Assembly (NCBI GenBank): GCA_036675025.1 | Contig: JAKFFN010000054.1 | Coordinates: forward strand, 1-64,000 | Length of the DNA stretch: 64,000 nucleotides | Source of the DNA: JAKFFN01 sp036675025 | GTDB lineage: Bacteria; Sumerlaeota; Sumerlaeia; Sumerlaeales; Sumerlaeaceae | Reading direction: 5' to 3' | In this document: piece after piece, positions 51,534 through 60,293 of the stretch | Position numbering within the stretch: position 1 is the stretch's first letter | Layout of the letters: each line of letters begins with the position of its first letter | Position numbers and translations under genes: made by a program | The notes under the pieces: model-generated | Told to the model about the DNA's origin: nothing | Databases searched by the model: none | The model's input: only the letters and a program-made list of their open reading frames with translations

Positions 51534-52763
51534 ATGGGGTGCACTTTAGCCTCTATGGAATCTGCGGGGGAAAAACAGGTGTTCGTTTTCGAGAGCGAAA
51601 ACGGGCTGCATTGGAAAGAAACACATAAGCACCGGCCTTTCTACCAGATGCCGCGTGGAGATATGTTCTGGTTCATACTAGGACATTTACTTCTTCTGCC
51701 CCTGGCATTGCTGGTGCTGATTGCTACGTTCCTGTGTCTGCCACTATACTATGTCTGGGGCAAGTTGAAGTTTCAGCGGGCGGCTCAAAAGGTATTCCAT
51801 CCGGAGGCGCAGCACATCCTTGATACTCCCGGCGTTAACGATGCGTTTATCTTCGGTGCCCGGGACGAAGCTCGACCCTATGTATCTGTGGTCATACCTT
51901 TCTATAACAGGGAGGAACTTGTAGATTGGGCAGTAGGGAGTGTATTGCGATCCGCGGTTCCCATGACCATGGAAGTGGAAATTATTGCTGTTGATAATGG
52001 ATCAACAGACAACACGGTAGAACAACTGAAGCGTCACCCCATCCGAATAGTCCATTGCGCCGAACGAGGACCCGGCGCTGCTCGAAATGCTGGTATTGCG
52101 GCATCGCGCGGTGAGATTGTTGTTTTTACCGACAGCGATTGCCTATGTGAATCCGACTGGCTGATGCGCCTGGTAAGACCTTTTGTTGATCCGAAGATGC
52201 TGATCACCGGGGGCAACATCTTTAGCCTGTTTCAGGATGACTTTGTCGCCACGTTCACAGACAAAATCGGCATCCTGAACAACCGGCGATTCTTTGCCGG
52301 CTCCGCCTATTTCCCGCGATTCTTTGCCACTGCTAATGCTGCCTATCGGCGCAGCGCCTTGAATACCGTGGGTGGGTTTGACAATAACCTTTGGATGAGT
52401 GAAGATGCTGACCTCGCGTGGCGAGTGCTGGAACTTGGCGGCAAAATGGCCTATGTTGACAATGCCGTAATCTACCACCAGCACCGCAATACGCTGCGGG
52501 GTCTGTTTTCTCAGGCCATCGACTACGGTAGCGCCTCCGTGGCTATTTTTGCAAAACACCGTTCCAGGCTGGAGGCGACTGCCGCACTTTCCTGGAGAAA
52601 CGTCCGCGAAATTGCCTGGTCACCGTTTGCCCTAATTGTCGATCCGTTTGTTGCAAAGGACGCCTTTGGCAAAAAGCAGGAGTTCTTTTATCTCCTCTGG
52701 CGCCTGGGCTTTACCATAGGTACGATACGCGAATGCATCCGGCGGAAGGTGTTCTTCGTCTAA
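51534..52763 (+). CDS. Membrane-anchored family 2 glycosyltransferase
   Basis: A 409-residue protein; the ATG at 51534 is one base after the upstream stop, and an overlapping ATG at 51501 adds 11 residues. A membrane helix (about 45-72, FILGHLLLLPLALLVLIATF) precedes a GT-A domain: VSVVIPFYNREELVDWAVGS, IIAVDNGSTDNTVEQLKRHP, GPGAARNAGIAASRGEIVVF, then FTDSDCLCESDWL with DSD metal site and MSEDADLAWRVLELGG. The C-terminus re-enters the membrane region (FFYLLWRLGFTIGTIREC). Works on a nucleotide sugar, likely in polysaccharide assembly with the gene before it. Confidence 0.9.
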   Translation: MGCTLASMESAGEKQVFVFESENGLHWKETHKHRPFYQMPRGDMFWFILGHLLLLPLALLVLIATFLCLPLYYVWGKLKFQRAAQKVFHPEAQHILDTPGVNDAFIFGARDEARPYVSVVIPFYNREELVDWAVGSVLRSAVPMTMEVEIIAVDNGSTDNTVEQLKRHPIRIVHCAERGPGAARNAGIAASRGEIVVFTDSDCLCESDWLMRLVRPFVDPKMLITGGNIFSLFQDDFVATFTDKIGILNNRRFFAGSAYFPRFFATANAAYRRSALNTVGGFDNNLWMSEDADLAWRVLELGGKMAYVDNAVIYHQHRNTLRGLFSQAIDYGSASVAIFAKHRSRLEATAALSWRNVREIAWSPFALIVDPFVAKDAFGKKQEFFYLLWRLGFTIGTIRECIRRKVFFV

Positions 52764-52923
52764 ACAGAAACTCCCGGCAATTTGATGTCAGAAGCACGCG
52801 AGCCGCCATATCACTGGCTGACTCGCCATCGGGAGCGCTTGCATATGTGATGTGCGCACGTGTCTAATTAAGTACGTTACAATTTTGATTGCCTTGCTGA
52901 TTCTGGCTTCTAGAAAGTCCTTC

Positions 52924-54237
52924 GTGTTTAAAAAGAAAACCTCCCCGATTGCGTCCGCCGATACAGCGATAAGTCGGCGCGATATGCTCAAGCTGACGGC
53001 CACTGCTGCCCTCGGCTTCACAATTGTCCCTCGCCACGTTCTCGGCGGCCCCGGCTATACGCCGCCTAGTGAAACTCTCACCCGCGGCATTATTGGTTGC
53101 GGCACGATGGGACAAAGTCATCTCACTTACAACTATGGCCCCATCCTCGGATTGTGCGATGTGGACAGCGAGCACCTTTCAAACACGCTGGCCAAGGTGC
53201 ATGAGAATGAAGGAAAGACCGCGAAAGGGTATCGCGATTTTCGCGAGATGCTTGAGCGGGATGATATCGACATCGTTCACGTTGTAACGCCGCCCCACTG
53301 GCATGCTGCCATGGCTATTGCCGTGGCCGAAAGCGGCAAAGACGTCTGGTGTGAAAAGCCGATGACGCGCACGATCGGTGAAGGTAAAAAAGTGGTGGAA
53401 GCGATCCGCCGCACGGGCCGTATGCTGCGGGTCAACACGTGGTTCCGCTACCAGGGCAACTGGTATGGAGCAGGGACGACCGCTGCACCGCTGAAGAAGC
53501 TGGTGGATAGCGGGCTGCTGGGCTGGCCTTTGAAGTTTAACCTGGGTATGAGCACCGGCTTTGACTGGAAGTTTGAAAACTGGTCGGGAATTCCCGGTCT
53601 GAAGGAAGAACCGGTGCCCGCGCAACTGGACTATGATATGTGGCTGGGGCCCGCGCCCTACAAGCCATATAACAGTCAGCGTGTGCACAAGAACTTCCGC
53701 GGCTACTGGGATTACGACGGTGGCGGCCTGGGCGATATGGGCCAACATTACCTGGACCCGGTTCAGTACCTGCTCGGGAAAGACAACACCAGCCCGGTAG
53801 AGATTGAGGCAGATTCCGTGCAGCAGCACCCGGAAGCTGTGCTTCCTTTCAGAGAGATTCGCATGAAGTATGCAGACGGTTGCGAGATCATCCTCGACGG
53901 TGGCCCCCGCCGCAAAGGTGTAGCCCTGCTAGAAGGCCCCAATGGAAAGCTCTTCCGGGATTTCGAATCCGATATTCCGGACCTGCGAAAGAAACTGGAA
54001 GCATTCCCGGAGCCGGAACCGATGCTTGGCGAATTTCCCGATGCTGTTCGCACACGGCAGAAATTCTGCCTGAACGAAGAGAATGGCCACCGATCATGCA
54101 CCCTGATCAACCTGGCAAAAATCGCAACGCGAACCCTTCGCCCGATGCGGTTCGATCCGGACAAGCAGCTCTTCATCAACGATGAGCAGGCAAATCAATT
54201 GATTGATCAGCCAATGCGGGCGCCCTGGGCCATTTAA
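52924..54237 (+). CDS. Tat-exported Gfo/Idh/MocA oxidoreductase, paralogue 1
   Basis: A 437-residue NAD(P)-type oxidoreductase. The start is uncertain: GTG at 52924 gives a short basic lead before the twin-arginine motif ISRRDMLKL; the frame is open to a GTG at 52852. The signal ends in ALGFTIVPRHVLGG. The Rossmann motif is IIGCGTMGQSH, and the EKP motif is DVWCEKPMTRT. The second half has WLGPAPYKPYNSQRV and GYWDYDGGGLGDMGQHYLDP. It is a tandem paralogue of the next gene (about half identical), and both precede the DUF1080 gene. Such exported enzymes can oxidise sugars at C3; this is inferred. Confidence 0.87.
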   Translation: MFKKKTSPIASADTAISRRDMLKLTATAALGFTIVPRHVLGGPGYTPPSETLTRGIIGCGTMGQSHLTYNYGPILGLCDVDSEHLSNTLAKVHENEGKTAKGYRDFREMLERDDIDIVHVVTPPHWHAAMAIAVAESGKDVWCEKPMTRTIGEGKKVVEAIRRTGRMLRVNTWFRYQGNWYGAGTTAAPLKKLVDSGLLGWPLKFNLGMSTGFDWKFENWSGIPGLKEEPVPAQLDYDMWLGPAPYKPYNSQRVHKNFRGYWDYDGGGLGDMGQHYLDPVQYLLGKDNTSPVEIEADSVQQHPEAVLPFREIRMKYADGCEIILDGGPRRKGVALLEGPNGKLFRDFESDIPDLRKKLEAFPEPEPMLGEFPDAVRTRQKFCLNEENGHRSCTLINLAKIATRTLRPMRFDPDKQLFINDEQANQLIDQPMRAPWAI

Positions 54238-54284
54238 TCGGGCCGGGCGTGCAACGAGTTTCATAATTAACGTGGAGGTTGTCA

Positions 54285-55571
54285 ATGAGTGACAACAGGA
54301 TGAGTCGCCGTGATCTGCTGAAAGCTGGCGCTGCCGCCGCTCTCGGGTTCACTATCGTGCCTCGCCATGTACTTGGCGGGCCCGGCTACACGCCGCCCAG
54401 TGAACAGATCACCCGGGCCATCATTGGCACAGGCGGCATGGGCCGCGGGCACATTAATTACGATCTCGGTCCCCTGCTTGCAGTGTGCGACGTCGACCAA
54501 AACCATCTAAAACTGGCCCTTGAGCAGGCGAAGAACAAGGGCTATGATAAGGTTGACGCTTACACCGACTGGCGCGAGGTGATCGAACGAAAAGACGTAG
54601 ACCTGGTCCACATTCCGACTCCCCCGCACTGGCACGCCGTAATGGGTATCGCTGCTGCAAACGCCGGCAAGGATATCTGGGGTGAAAAACCTATGTCGCG
54701 CACCATCGGCGATGGCCTCGCCCTGGCTGATGCCATCAAGCGCAACGGCCGGATCTTCCGCGTGAACACCTACTGGCGCTATGAACGCGTTTTCTTCGGC
54801 CTGGGTGCCCCGGTAAAGCAGATCAAGAAGCTTGTGCAAAGCGGATTACTTGGCTGGCCGGTTAAAGTTTACCTGGGCGAAGTCCACGGGTTTGAGTGGA
54901 AGACTTTTGCCTGGGCTGGCGATCCGACGCTGGGCGAGGAAGCGGTGCCGCCTGAGTTGGATTACGATATGTGGCTTGGGCCAGCGCCTTACAAGCCCTA
55001 TCACAGCCAGCGCGTGCACATGAAATTCCGCGGGTACTGGGATTACGATGGCGGTGGACTGGGCGACCAGGCGCAGCACTTCGTCGATCCAGTCCAGTAT
55101 ATCCTGGGCAAAGACGACACCAGCCCGGTGGAAGCCTGGGCAGACGCCCATGAGCAGCACCCATACGCTGTGCGTCCGTTCCGCAAGGTAACCCTTCGCT
55201 ACGCCGACGGCTGCGAAATCATTATCGACGCGGAAATGAGTGATCCCGACACGCCGATGTTTGAAGGGCCCGAAGGCAAAGTTCTCAGCAACTTCCGCTG
55301 CACGGTTCCAAACTGGGAGAAAAAGCTGGCGGAACTGCCAGACCCGGCGCCTCTGAACGATGACTTCAAGCAGTGCATCCTGAACCGTCAGCCGTTCTGC
55401 CTGAACGAGCAGGTCAGCCATCGCACCTGCACGATCATTAACCTGGCGAAGGCCGCGGTACGCACTGGCCGCCACCTGCGCTTCGATCCGGATAAGTACG
55501 AATTCATAGATGACCCGCAGGCGAACATGCTGGTACACGAGCCAATGCGTGCCCCGTGGTCATTAACATAA
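54285..55571 (+). CDS. Tat-exported Gfo/Idh/MocA oxidoreductase, paralogue 2
   Basis: A 428-residue paralogue of the gene before it, starting at the ATG 54285 with GGAGG six bases upstream. The signal has the twin-arginine SRRDLLKAG and the same ALGFTIVPRHVLGGPGYTPP end. The dinucleotide motif is IIGTGGMGRGH; the lysine motif is DIWGEKPMSRTIG; then DMWLGPAPYKPYHSQRV, GYWDYDGGGLGDQAQHFVDP. A tightly kept cofactor is usual in exported relatives. It follows paralogue 1 by 47 bases and precedes the HEAT-DUF1080 gene by 85. Confidence 0.92.
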   Translation: MSDNRMSRRDLLKAGAAAALGFTIVPRHVLGGPGYTPPSEQITRAIIGTGGMGRGHINYDLGPLLAVCDVDQNHLKLALEQAKNKGYDKVDAYTDWREVIERKDVDLVHIPTPPHWHAVMGIAAANAGKDIWGEKPMSRTIGDGLALADAIKRNGRIFRVNTYWRYERVFFGLGAPVKQIKKLVQSGLLGWPVKVYLGEVHGFEWKTFAWAGDPTLGEEAVPPELDYDMWLGPAPYKPYHSQRVHMKFRGYWDYDGGGLGDQAQHFVDPVQYILGKDDTSPVEAWADAHEQHPYAVRPFRKVTLRYADGCEIIIDAEMSDPDTPMFEGPEGKVLSNFRCTVPNWEKKLAELPDPAPLNDDFKQCILNRQPFCLNEQVSHRTCTIINLAKAAVRTGRHLRFDPDKYEFIDDPQANMLVHEPMRAPWSLT

Positions 55572-55656
55572 CTGCCAACCCCCTTGCCTGCCGTACCTGC
55601 AGGGCATCTGCGGTTACAAAACTTTTTCTAAGCACACTTAAAGGAATGTCTCGATA

Positions 55657-58600
55657 ATGAAAAACAAGCGATTGATCAGCCTGGCGCTCGGACTTCTTCC
55701 GGCCGTTATCATGGGCCAGGACCTGGATCTTACTCCCGCGCAGCAAAAGCTGGTTGATGAAATTCCGGCAGACAAAGCCGAGCGTGCGCAGGAAATTTTT
55801 ACCGCACTGGGTGAGGACGCCAAAGAACTCGTACCGATGTTTGCCTCCAAACTCACTACCGAGAAAAGTGATGCCGATACCACGGCGCGCTATGCGCTGG
55901 GTGGCCTTGTCTGGACCATCGGGAAAAGCGGATCGGAAGCTCAGAAACAGGAATTAGCGAACCTGATCGCCGATGCCATCGAATCGACCGAGGGCACCGA
56001 ACCAAAGTCATTCCTTGTCGAGCAGCTCCAGTACCTTGCGGTTGATTCCATTTCGCCAAAGCTGTATCCGCTGATGACGGACAAGGAACTCGGGTCGCGC
56101 GCCATCCGCACATTGACGGCGCTTCGCCCGGAAGGGCTGGCGGATAAAATGGTAGCGGCCCTGGCAGATGCTCCTACTACCGAAACGCGCGCGGGGCTGC
56201 TGCAGTCGCTGGCCCAGCTTGCGCCGAAAAACGGCGTAGAACAGATCAGCACGTATGCTTCAGATTCTGACGCCGCCGTAAAGGAAGCCGCCCTGGACGC
56301 ACTGGCTGCAATCGGCGATCCAAAATCGCGAGCAACGTTGAAGGCTGCCGCGGAAGAATCCGCAACATTCTATGAGCAGCTTGGAGCCGCCCGTTATCTT
56401 GACTACGCGCTAAGCCTGGCCAAAAATAACCAGGCAGACCTGGCTGTCGAAGTTTCCCAGGATGTTCTGAAGATGGAGCACACTACGGCCACGGTTCACT
56501 TGAAGGGTCTCGCGCTTACTGCGCTGACGGACATCCAGAAGAACCAGGCTCTCGATACCCTTTTTCAGCATGTGACGGATGACGAAGAAGATGTGCGCGC
56601 CATTGCGCTTCGGAATATCAACCGGTTTGAAGACGCGCAGGTAACGGCCCGGGTACTTGAGGAGTTGCAGAAGGCTCCTGACCAGGAAGTTACGCTGGCG
56701 ATCCTGCTGGCACTTGGCGACCGCGGCGATGCCTCGGCGCTGCCGGCCATCACGGCCCTGTTTGCCAACGAAGACGCGGCAGTTGCCACTGCGGCAATTG
56801 CGGCGGCAGGAGAAATTGATCGTTCCAAAGCGCTGTCAGCCTTGATTGAAGCCCTAAAGGCAGAACAGGACAAGGCTGTTATCGACGCCATTGTAGCAGA
56901 ACTTCGCCGCGTAAAGAGCGAGCAGCTTGTACCGGCAGTAGCCGGCGCCATTGCTTCCGCTGAAACTGCCGGCAAAGTCGCCCTGATCGAGCTACTCGGA
57001 GAGCGCCGGGCTTCCACGCAAAAGGAAGTGGTGTTTACGGCGGCAAAGTCCGAAGACGCAAAGGTTCGCTCTGCCGCCTATGATGCTCTTGGCCGTGTGG
57101 CAGAAGCCGCTGACCTGGATCGCCTGCGCGACATGATGCTCTCTGCAGAATCGAGCAGCGACCGCAATTCCGCACGCAAGGCGTTCGTCGCAGCAGCTCG
57201 CGAATCCGGCGATGCCGCCGCACGCTCTGCCCTGTTAATAGAATCCTTTGAGGCGGCTACCCCCGCTGGCAAAGAAGCATTGCTGGACGCCATGGCAGCC
57301 CTGGCAGACAAGCAAACCCTTCAACTGGCCATTGACACAGCTTCAACCAGCGAGACTCCGGCCCTGCAGGATGCTGCTGTCCGAGCTCTTTCAGCATGGC
57401 AAAGCCAGGACGCCGCACCGGCGCTTCTGGATATTGCACAAAAGTCGAAAGAGCAAAAGCACCAGGTGCTGGCCGTACGTGGCTATGCCCGCCTGGCGGG
57501 TGAAGTGAAAGACGCTCCTGAACAGCAGATCGAGATGTTCCGGAACGCTTTGAAGTTTGCCAAGCGCGACGAAGAAAAGAAGACAATCCTCTCACAGCTG
57601 GGTGATATCAAAACTACTGAAGCTCTTAAGCTTGTGGGGCCTTACGTGGACCGCGAAGGTGTAAAAGCTGAGGCCGCCGCAGCTGCTGTAAAGATCGCGC
57701 TGCCCAAGGGCCGCAACGACACGGGCATCAGGGGTGCCGTAGCCGCAGACATCCTGGAACGCGCCCTGCCAGCCATCACAGATGAAAAGCAGCACAAGGA
57801 AGTCCGCGACTACATCTATTCCGTCGTGAACGACATTGCCATGGTAAAGCTGCCGGAAGATTCGGAAGGCTTCGGCAGCCTGTTCAATGGAACTGATTTA
57901 TCCGGCTGGTGCGGTGATACCGACGGCTACGCGGTAGAAGACGGCGTGCTCGTCTGTAAAGCGGAGAGCGGCGGCAAGCTTTTTTCTGAAAAGCAATTCG
58001 GCGACTATGTACTTCGGTTCGAGTTCAAGATGCCAGCGGGTGCTAACAACGGCGTCGGCATCCGCACGCCCATTGCTGGTGATCCGGCCTACTCCGGCAT
58101 GGAGGTTCAGATTCTCGATGACAAAGACGAGCAATATAAAGATATCAAAGACTGGCAGCGCCACGGCTCCGTTTATGGCATTGCTCCCTCCCAGGGCGCA
58201 GAGCTGAAGATTGGCGAATGGAACACCGAAGAGATTTCAGTGATCGGCCGCAACATCAAGGTTACGGTTAACGGCAAAGTGGTGACGGAAGTAAACCTGG
58301 ACGAAGCTGAGAAGGCTGGCTTTCCCAGCGGCAAAGAACACCCGGGCGTAAAACGCAACCGCGGACACATTGGTTTTCTGGGTCATGGTCACAAAGTAGA
58401 ATTCCGCAATATCCGCATCAAGAACGTTGCCAATGAAGCGGTGCCGGAAGGCTTCACCAATCTGTTCAATGGTGAAAACCTCGACGGCTGGAAGGGCCTT
58501 GTTGCCAACCCCATCAAGCGCAAAGAGATGACGCCAGAGGTCCTCAAGCAGGCCCAGGCCAAGGCCGATGAAGAGATGGAAGCCCACTGGGAAGCCATTA

Positions 58601-59037
58601 ACGATATTCTCTACTTCGACGGCGAAGGCTCACACATGTGCACCATTAAAGACTACGGCAATTTTGAGATGCTGGTAGACTGGTGCATCGTTCCCTATGG
58701 CGACAACGGCATCTACCTGCGTGGCACGCCGCAGGTTCAGATCTGGGATCCTGCCCAGTGGCCCGTTGGCAGCGGCGGTCTTTACAATAACAAGGAGCAT
58801 ACGAGCAACCCGCTTGTAATGGCGGACAACCCCATCGGCCAGTGGAACACCTTCCGGATCAAAATGATTGATGACAAGGTAACCGTTCACCTGAACGATA
58901 AGCTGGTGGTGGACAACGTGGTGCTGGAAAACTACTGGGACCGCAAGTCGCCCATCTTCCCCGTGGAGCAGATCGAACTCCAAAGCCACGGCTCCCCCGC
59001 CTGGTTCCGTAACATCTATATTAAAGAGCTGCCATAA
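55657..59037 (+). CDS. Exported HEAT-repeat protein with two DUF1080 (3-keto-sugar hydrolase) domains
   Basis: A 1126-residue secreted protein: signal peptide in residues 1-20 (ISLALGLLPAVIMG). Residues 25 to about 730 are HEAT repeats, e.g. DSDAAVKEAALDALAAIGDP, EDVRAIALRNINRFEDAQVT. Two DUF1080 jelly rolls follow: 736-925 (GFGSLFNGTDLSGW, NGVGIRTPIAGDPAYSGMEV, GHIGFLGHGHKVEFRNIRIK) and 930-1126 (GFTNLFNGENLDGW, YGDNGIYLRGTPQVQIWDP, HGSPAWFRNIYIKELP). DUF1080 (3-keto-disaccharide hydrolase) domains cleave 3-keto-glycosides; the two upstream Gfo/Idh genes could supply the C3 oxidation. The HEAT part is probably a scaffold. A fused double-domain form is unusual. Confidence 0.9.
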   Translation: MKNKRLISLALGLLPAVIMGQDLDLTPAQQKLVDEIPADKAERAQEIFTALGEDAKELVPMFASKLTTEKSDADTTARYALGGLVWTIGKSGSEAQKQELANLIADAIESTEGTEPKSFLVEQLQYLAVDSISPKLYPLMTDKELGSRAIRTLTALRPEGLADKMVAALADAPTTETRAGLLQSLAQLAPKNGVEQISTYASDSDAAVKEAALDALAAIGDPKSRATLKAAAEESATFYEQLGAARYLDYALSLAKNNQADLAVEVSQDVLKMEHTTATVHLKGLALTALTDIQKNQALDTLFQHVTDDEEDVRAIALRNINRFEDAQVTARVLEELQKAPDQEVTLAILLALGDRGDASALPAITALFANEDAAVATAAIAAAGEIDRSKALSALIEALKAEQDKAVIDAIVAELRRVKSEQLVPAVAGAIASAETAGKVALIELLGERRASTQKEVVFTAAKSEDAKVRSAAYDALGRVAEAADLDRLRDMMLSAESSSDRNSARKAFVAAARESGDAAARSALLIESFEAATPAGKEALLDAMAALADKQTLQLAIDTASTSETPALQDAAVRALSAWQSQDAAPALLDIAQKSKEQKHQVLAVRGYARLAGEVKDAPEQQIEMFRNALKFAKRDEEKKTILSQLGDIKTTEALKLVGPYVDREGVKAEAAAAAVKIALPKGRNDTGIRGAVAADILERALPAITDEKQHKEVRDYIYSVVNDIAMVKLPEDSEGFGSLFNGTDLSGWCGDTDGYAVEDGVLVCKAESGGKLFSEKQFGDYVLRFEFKMPAGANNGVGIRTPIAGDPAYSGMEVQILDDKDEQYKDIKDWQRHGSVYGIAPSQGAELKIGEWNTEEISVIGRNIKVTVNGKVVTEVNLDEAEKAGFPSGKEHPGVKRNRGHIGFLGHGHKVEFRNIRIKNVANEAVPEGFTNLFNGENLDGWKGLVANPIKRKEMTPEVLKQAQAKADEEMEAHWEAINDILYFDGEGSHMCTIKDYGNFEMLVDWCIVPYGDNGIYLRGTPQVQIWDPAQWPVGSGGLYNNKEHTSNPLVMADNPIGQWNTFRIKMIDDKVTVHLNDKLVVDNVVLENYWDRKSPIFPVEQIELQSHGSPAWFRNIYIKELP

Positions 59038-59065
59038 TGTTGTCTGCGCCTACGCGCAGGCAACA
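59038..59065 (+). terminator. Hairpin directly after the DUF1080 gene
   Basis: TGTTGTCTGCGC (59038-59049) pairs with GCGCAGGCAACA (59054-59065), 12 bp with one wobble, starting at the base after the TAA. No T run. Confidence 0.65.
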
Positions 59066-59076
59066 TGGATAACGTA

Positions 59077-59094
59077 GAACGTAGAAAAGTAGAA
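59077..59094 (+). repeat. Shared 3'-flank motif, copy 2
   Basis: GAACGTAGAAAAGTAGAA; matches the minus-strand motif at 19939-19955 except for one inserted A. It lies just before the terminator at 59095. Confidence 0.65.
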
Positions 59095-59132
59095 AGCGGG
59101 CGTTTTCATTGCCGAAGACGCCCGCTCTTTTC
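59095..59132 (+). terminator. Intrinsic terminator of the oxidoreductase-DUF1080 operon
   Basis: AGCGGGCGT (59095-59103) pairs with ACGCCCGCT (59118-59126), followed by CTTTTC. Confidence 0.85.
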
Positions 59133-59149
59133 GCTTATGTAAGTGGCAA

Positions 59150-59270
59150 TACCTGTCCCGTAGGGACAATTAAGATAGCCCAGGACAAGACGACTTGATC
59201 TGTCAGGATCAAGCGCCGCCGTCCTGGGTTAAGACCTCCATAGTTTACCGTCCTGAATGGACGGCTAAAC
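59150..59270. repeat. Cluster of three palindromes (REP-like)
   Basis: GTCCC/GGGAC (59155-59167); a nested structure CCCAGGAC (59179-59186) with GTCCTGGG (59221-59228) enclosing CTTGATC/GATCAAG (59194-59213); and a long hairpin GTTTACCGTCC/GGACGGCTAAAC (59243-59270, one bulge). No gene fits here. Similar palindrome clusters are common in Planctomycetes-type genomes. Confidence 0.65.
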
Positions 59271-59323
59271 TGGATCGTAATGTGGGCAGAAATCGAGCGC
59301 CTAAACGTTCAATCGTCCCCGCG

Positions 59324-60202
59324 CTACAGCAGCATCCGCTGGGTGATTGGTGCATAAGCATCAATCCGGCGGTCACGCAGGAATGGCCAGTTACGCCGCA
59401 CTTCTTCCTGCCAGCGCGGGTCGCATTCGGCGTACAGCGTTTCTTCTGTGTCAGTGCCGGCCTCGGCGATAACGGCCCCGAACGGATCGGCTATAAAGCT
59501 ACGCCCCCAGAACTGGATACCGCCCTCTGACGGTCCTTCGTGACCGACACGGTTAACCGCTGCCACGTACACGCCGTTCGCGATAGCATGGCTGCGCTGT
59601 ATTGTGCGCCAGGCGTCATGCTGGCGCACGCCAAACTCTTCCTTCTCTGCCGGATGCCAGCCTATTGCCGTTGGGTAGAAAAGCACATTTGCGCCCTTGA
59701 GCGATGTGATGCGCGCCGCCTCAGGGTACCACTGATCCCAGCATACAAGAGTGCCAACTTTTGCCTGCGGCGTATCGAACGCCTGGAAATCGAGATCACC
59801 CGGGGTGAAGTAGTATTTTTCGTAATAGAGCGGATCATCCGGGATGTGCATCTTCCGGTACTTACCCGTAATTTCGCCATCCTGTCCCAGTACCACCAGC
59901 GTATTGTGGTACAGCCCAGGGGCGCGGCGCTCAAACAGCGACGCCAATACCGTCACCTTTTGTTCTTTGGCTATGGCGCTAAGCCGTTCGGTGCTGGGGC
60001 CGGGAATAGACTCGGCCAGGTCAAAGATATTGCAGTCTTCCGTCTGGCAGAAGTACTGCGAGCGGAAAAGCTCGGGCAGGCAGATGATCTGCGCGCCGTT
60101 TTTTGCGGCATCCAAAACCCGGTCAGCGGCCTTATCCAGGTTTTCATTGGTGTCTTCCGAGCACTGCATCTGGATGCAACCAATCGTAAACTTATCCATC
60201 AT
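59324..60202 (-). CDS. aguB: N-carbamoylputrescine amidase
   Basis: Nitrilase-superfamily amidase that turns N-carbamoylputrescine into putrescine, carbon dioxide and ammonia. The ATG at 60202 (GGAG six bases upstream) gives 292 residues. The catalytic triad is E44 (LPELFRSQYF), K117 (KYRKMHIPDD) and C154 (LVCWDQWYPEAAR). The PDDPLYYEKYYFTPGD and GWHPAEKEEFG segments are typical of the plant/Pseudomonas AguB group. Its usual partner, agmatine deiminase, is not in the window. Confidence 0.92.
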   Translation of the reverse strand: MMDKFTIGCIQMQCSEDTNENLDKAADRVLDAAKNGAQIICLPELFRSQYFCQTEDCNIFDLAESIPGPSTERLSAIAKEQKVTVLASLFERRAPGLYHNTLVVLGQDGEITGKYRKMHIPDDPLYYEKYYFTPGDLDFQAFDTPQAKVGTLVCWDQWYPEAARITSLKGANVLFYPTAIGWHPAEKEEFGVRQHDAWRTIQRSHAIANGVYVAAVNRVGHEGPSEGGIQFWGRSFIADPFGAVIAEAGTDTEETLYAECDPRWQEEVRRNWPFLRDRRIDAYAPITQRMLL

Positions 60203-60217
60203 TCCGCTCTCCAATCA

Positions 60218-60246
60218 GAAAAAAAGGCAGACCTCTCGGCCTGCCC
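60218..60246 (-). terminator. Terminator of the L,D-transpeptidase gene
   Basis: On the minus strand GGCAGGCC pairs with GGTCTGCC around GAGA, followed by seven or eight Ts (60218-60225). It lies between the 60294 stop and the aguB start at 60202. Confidence 0.88.
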
Positions 60247-60293
60247 CATTCAAATCAATTTCTGTACCGGGAAGAACCCCGTGTAACTTCTGC

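Noticed and set aside
52862..52882. Possible third copy of the TTATGTACTTAATAGA element, on the minus strand
   Set aside because: Only GTACTTAAT matches, and the 14-mer partner is missing at the expected distance.
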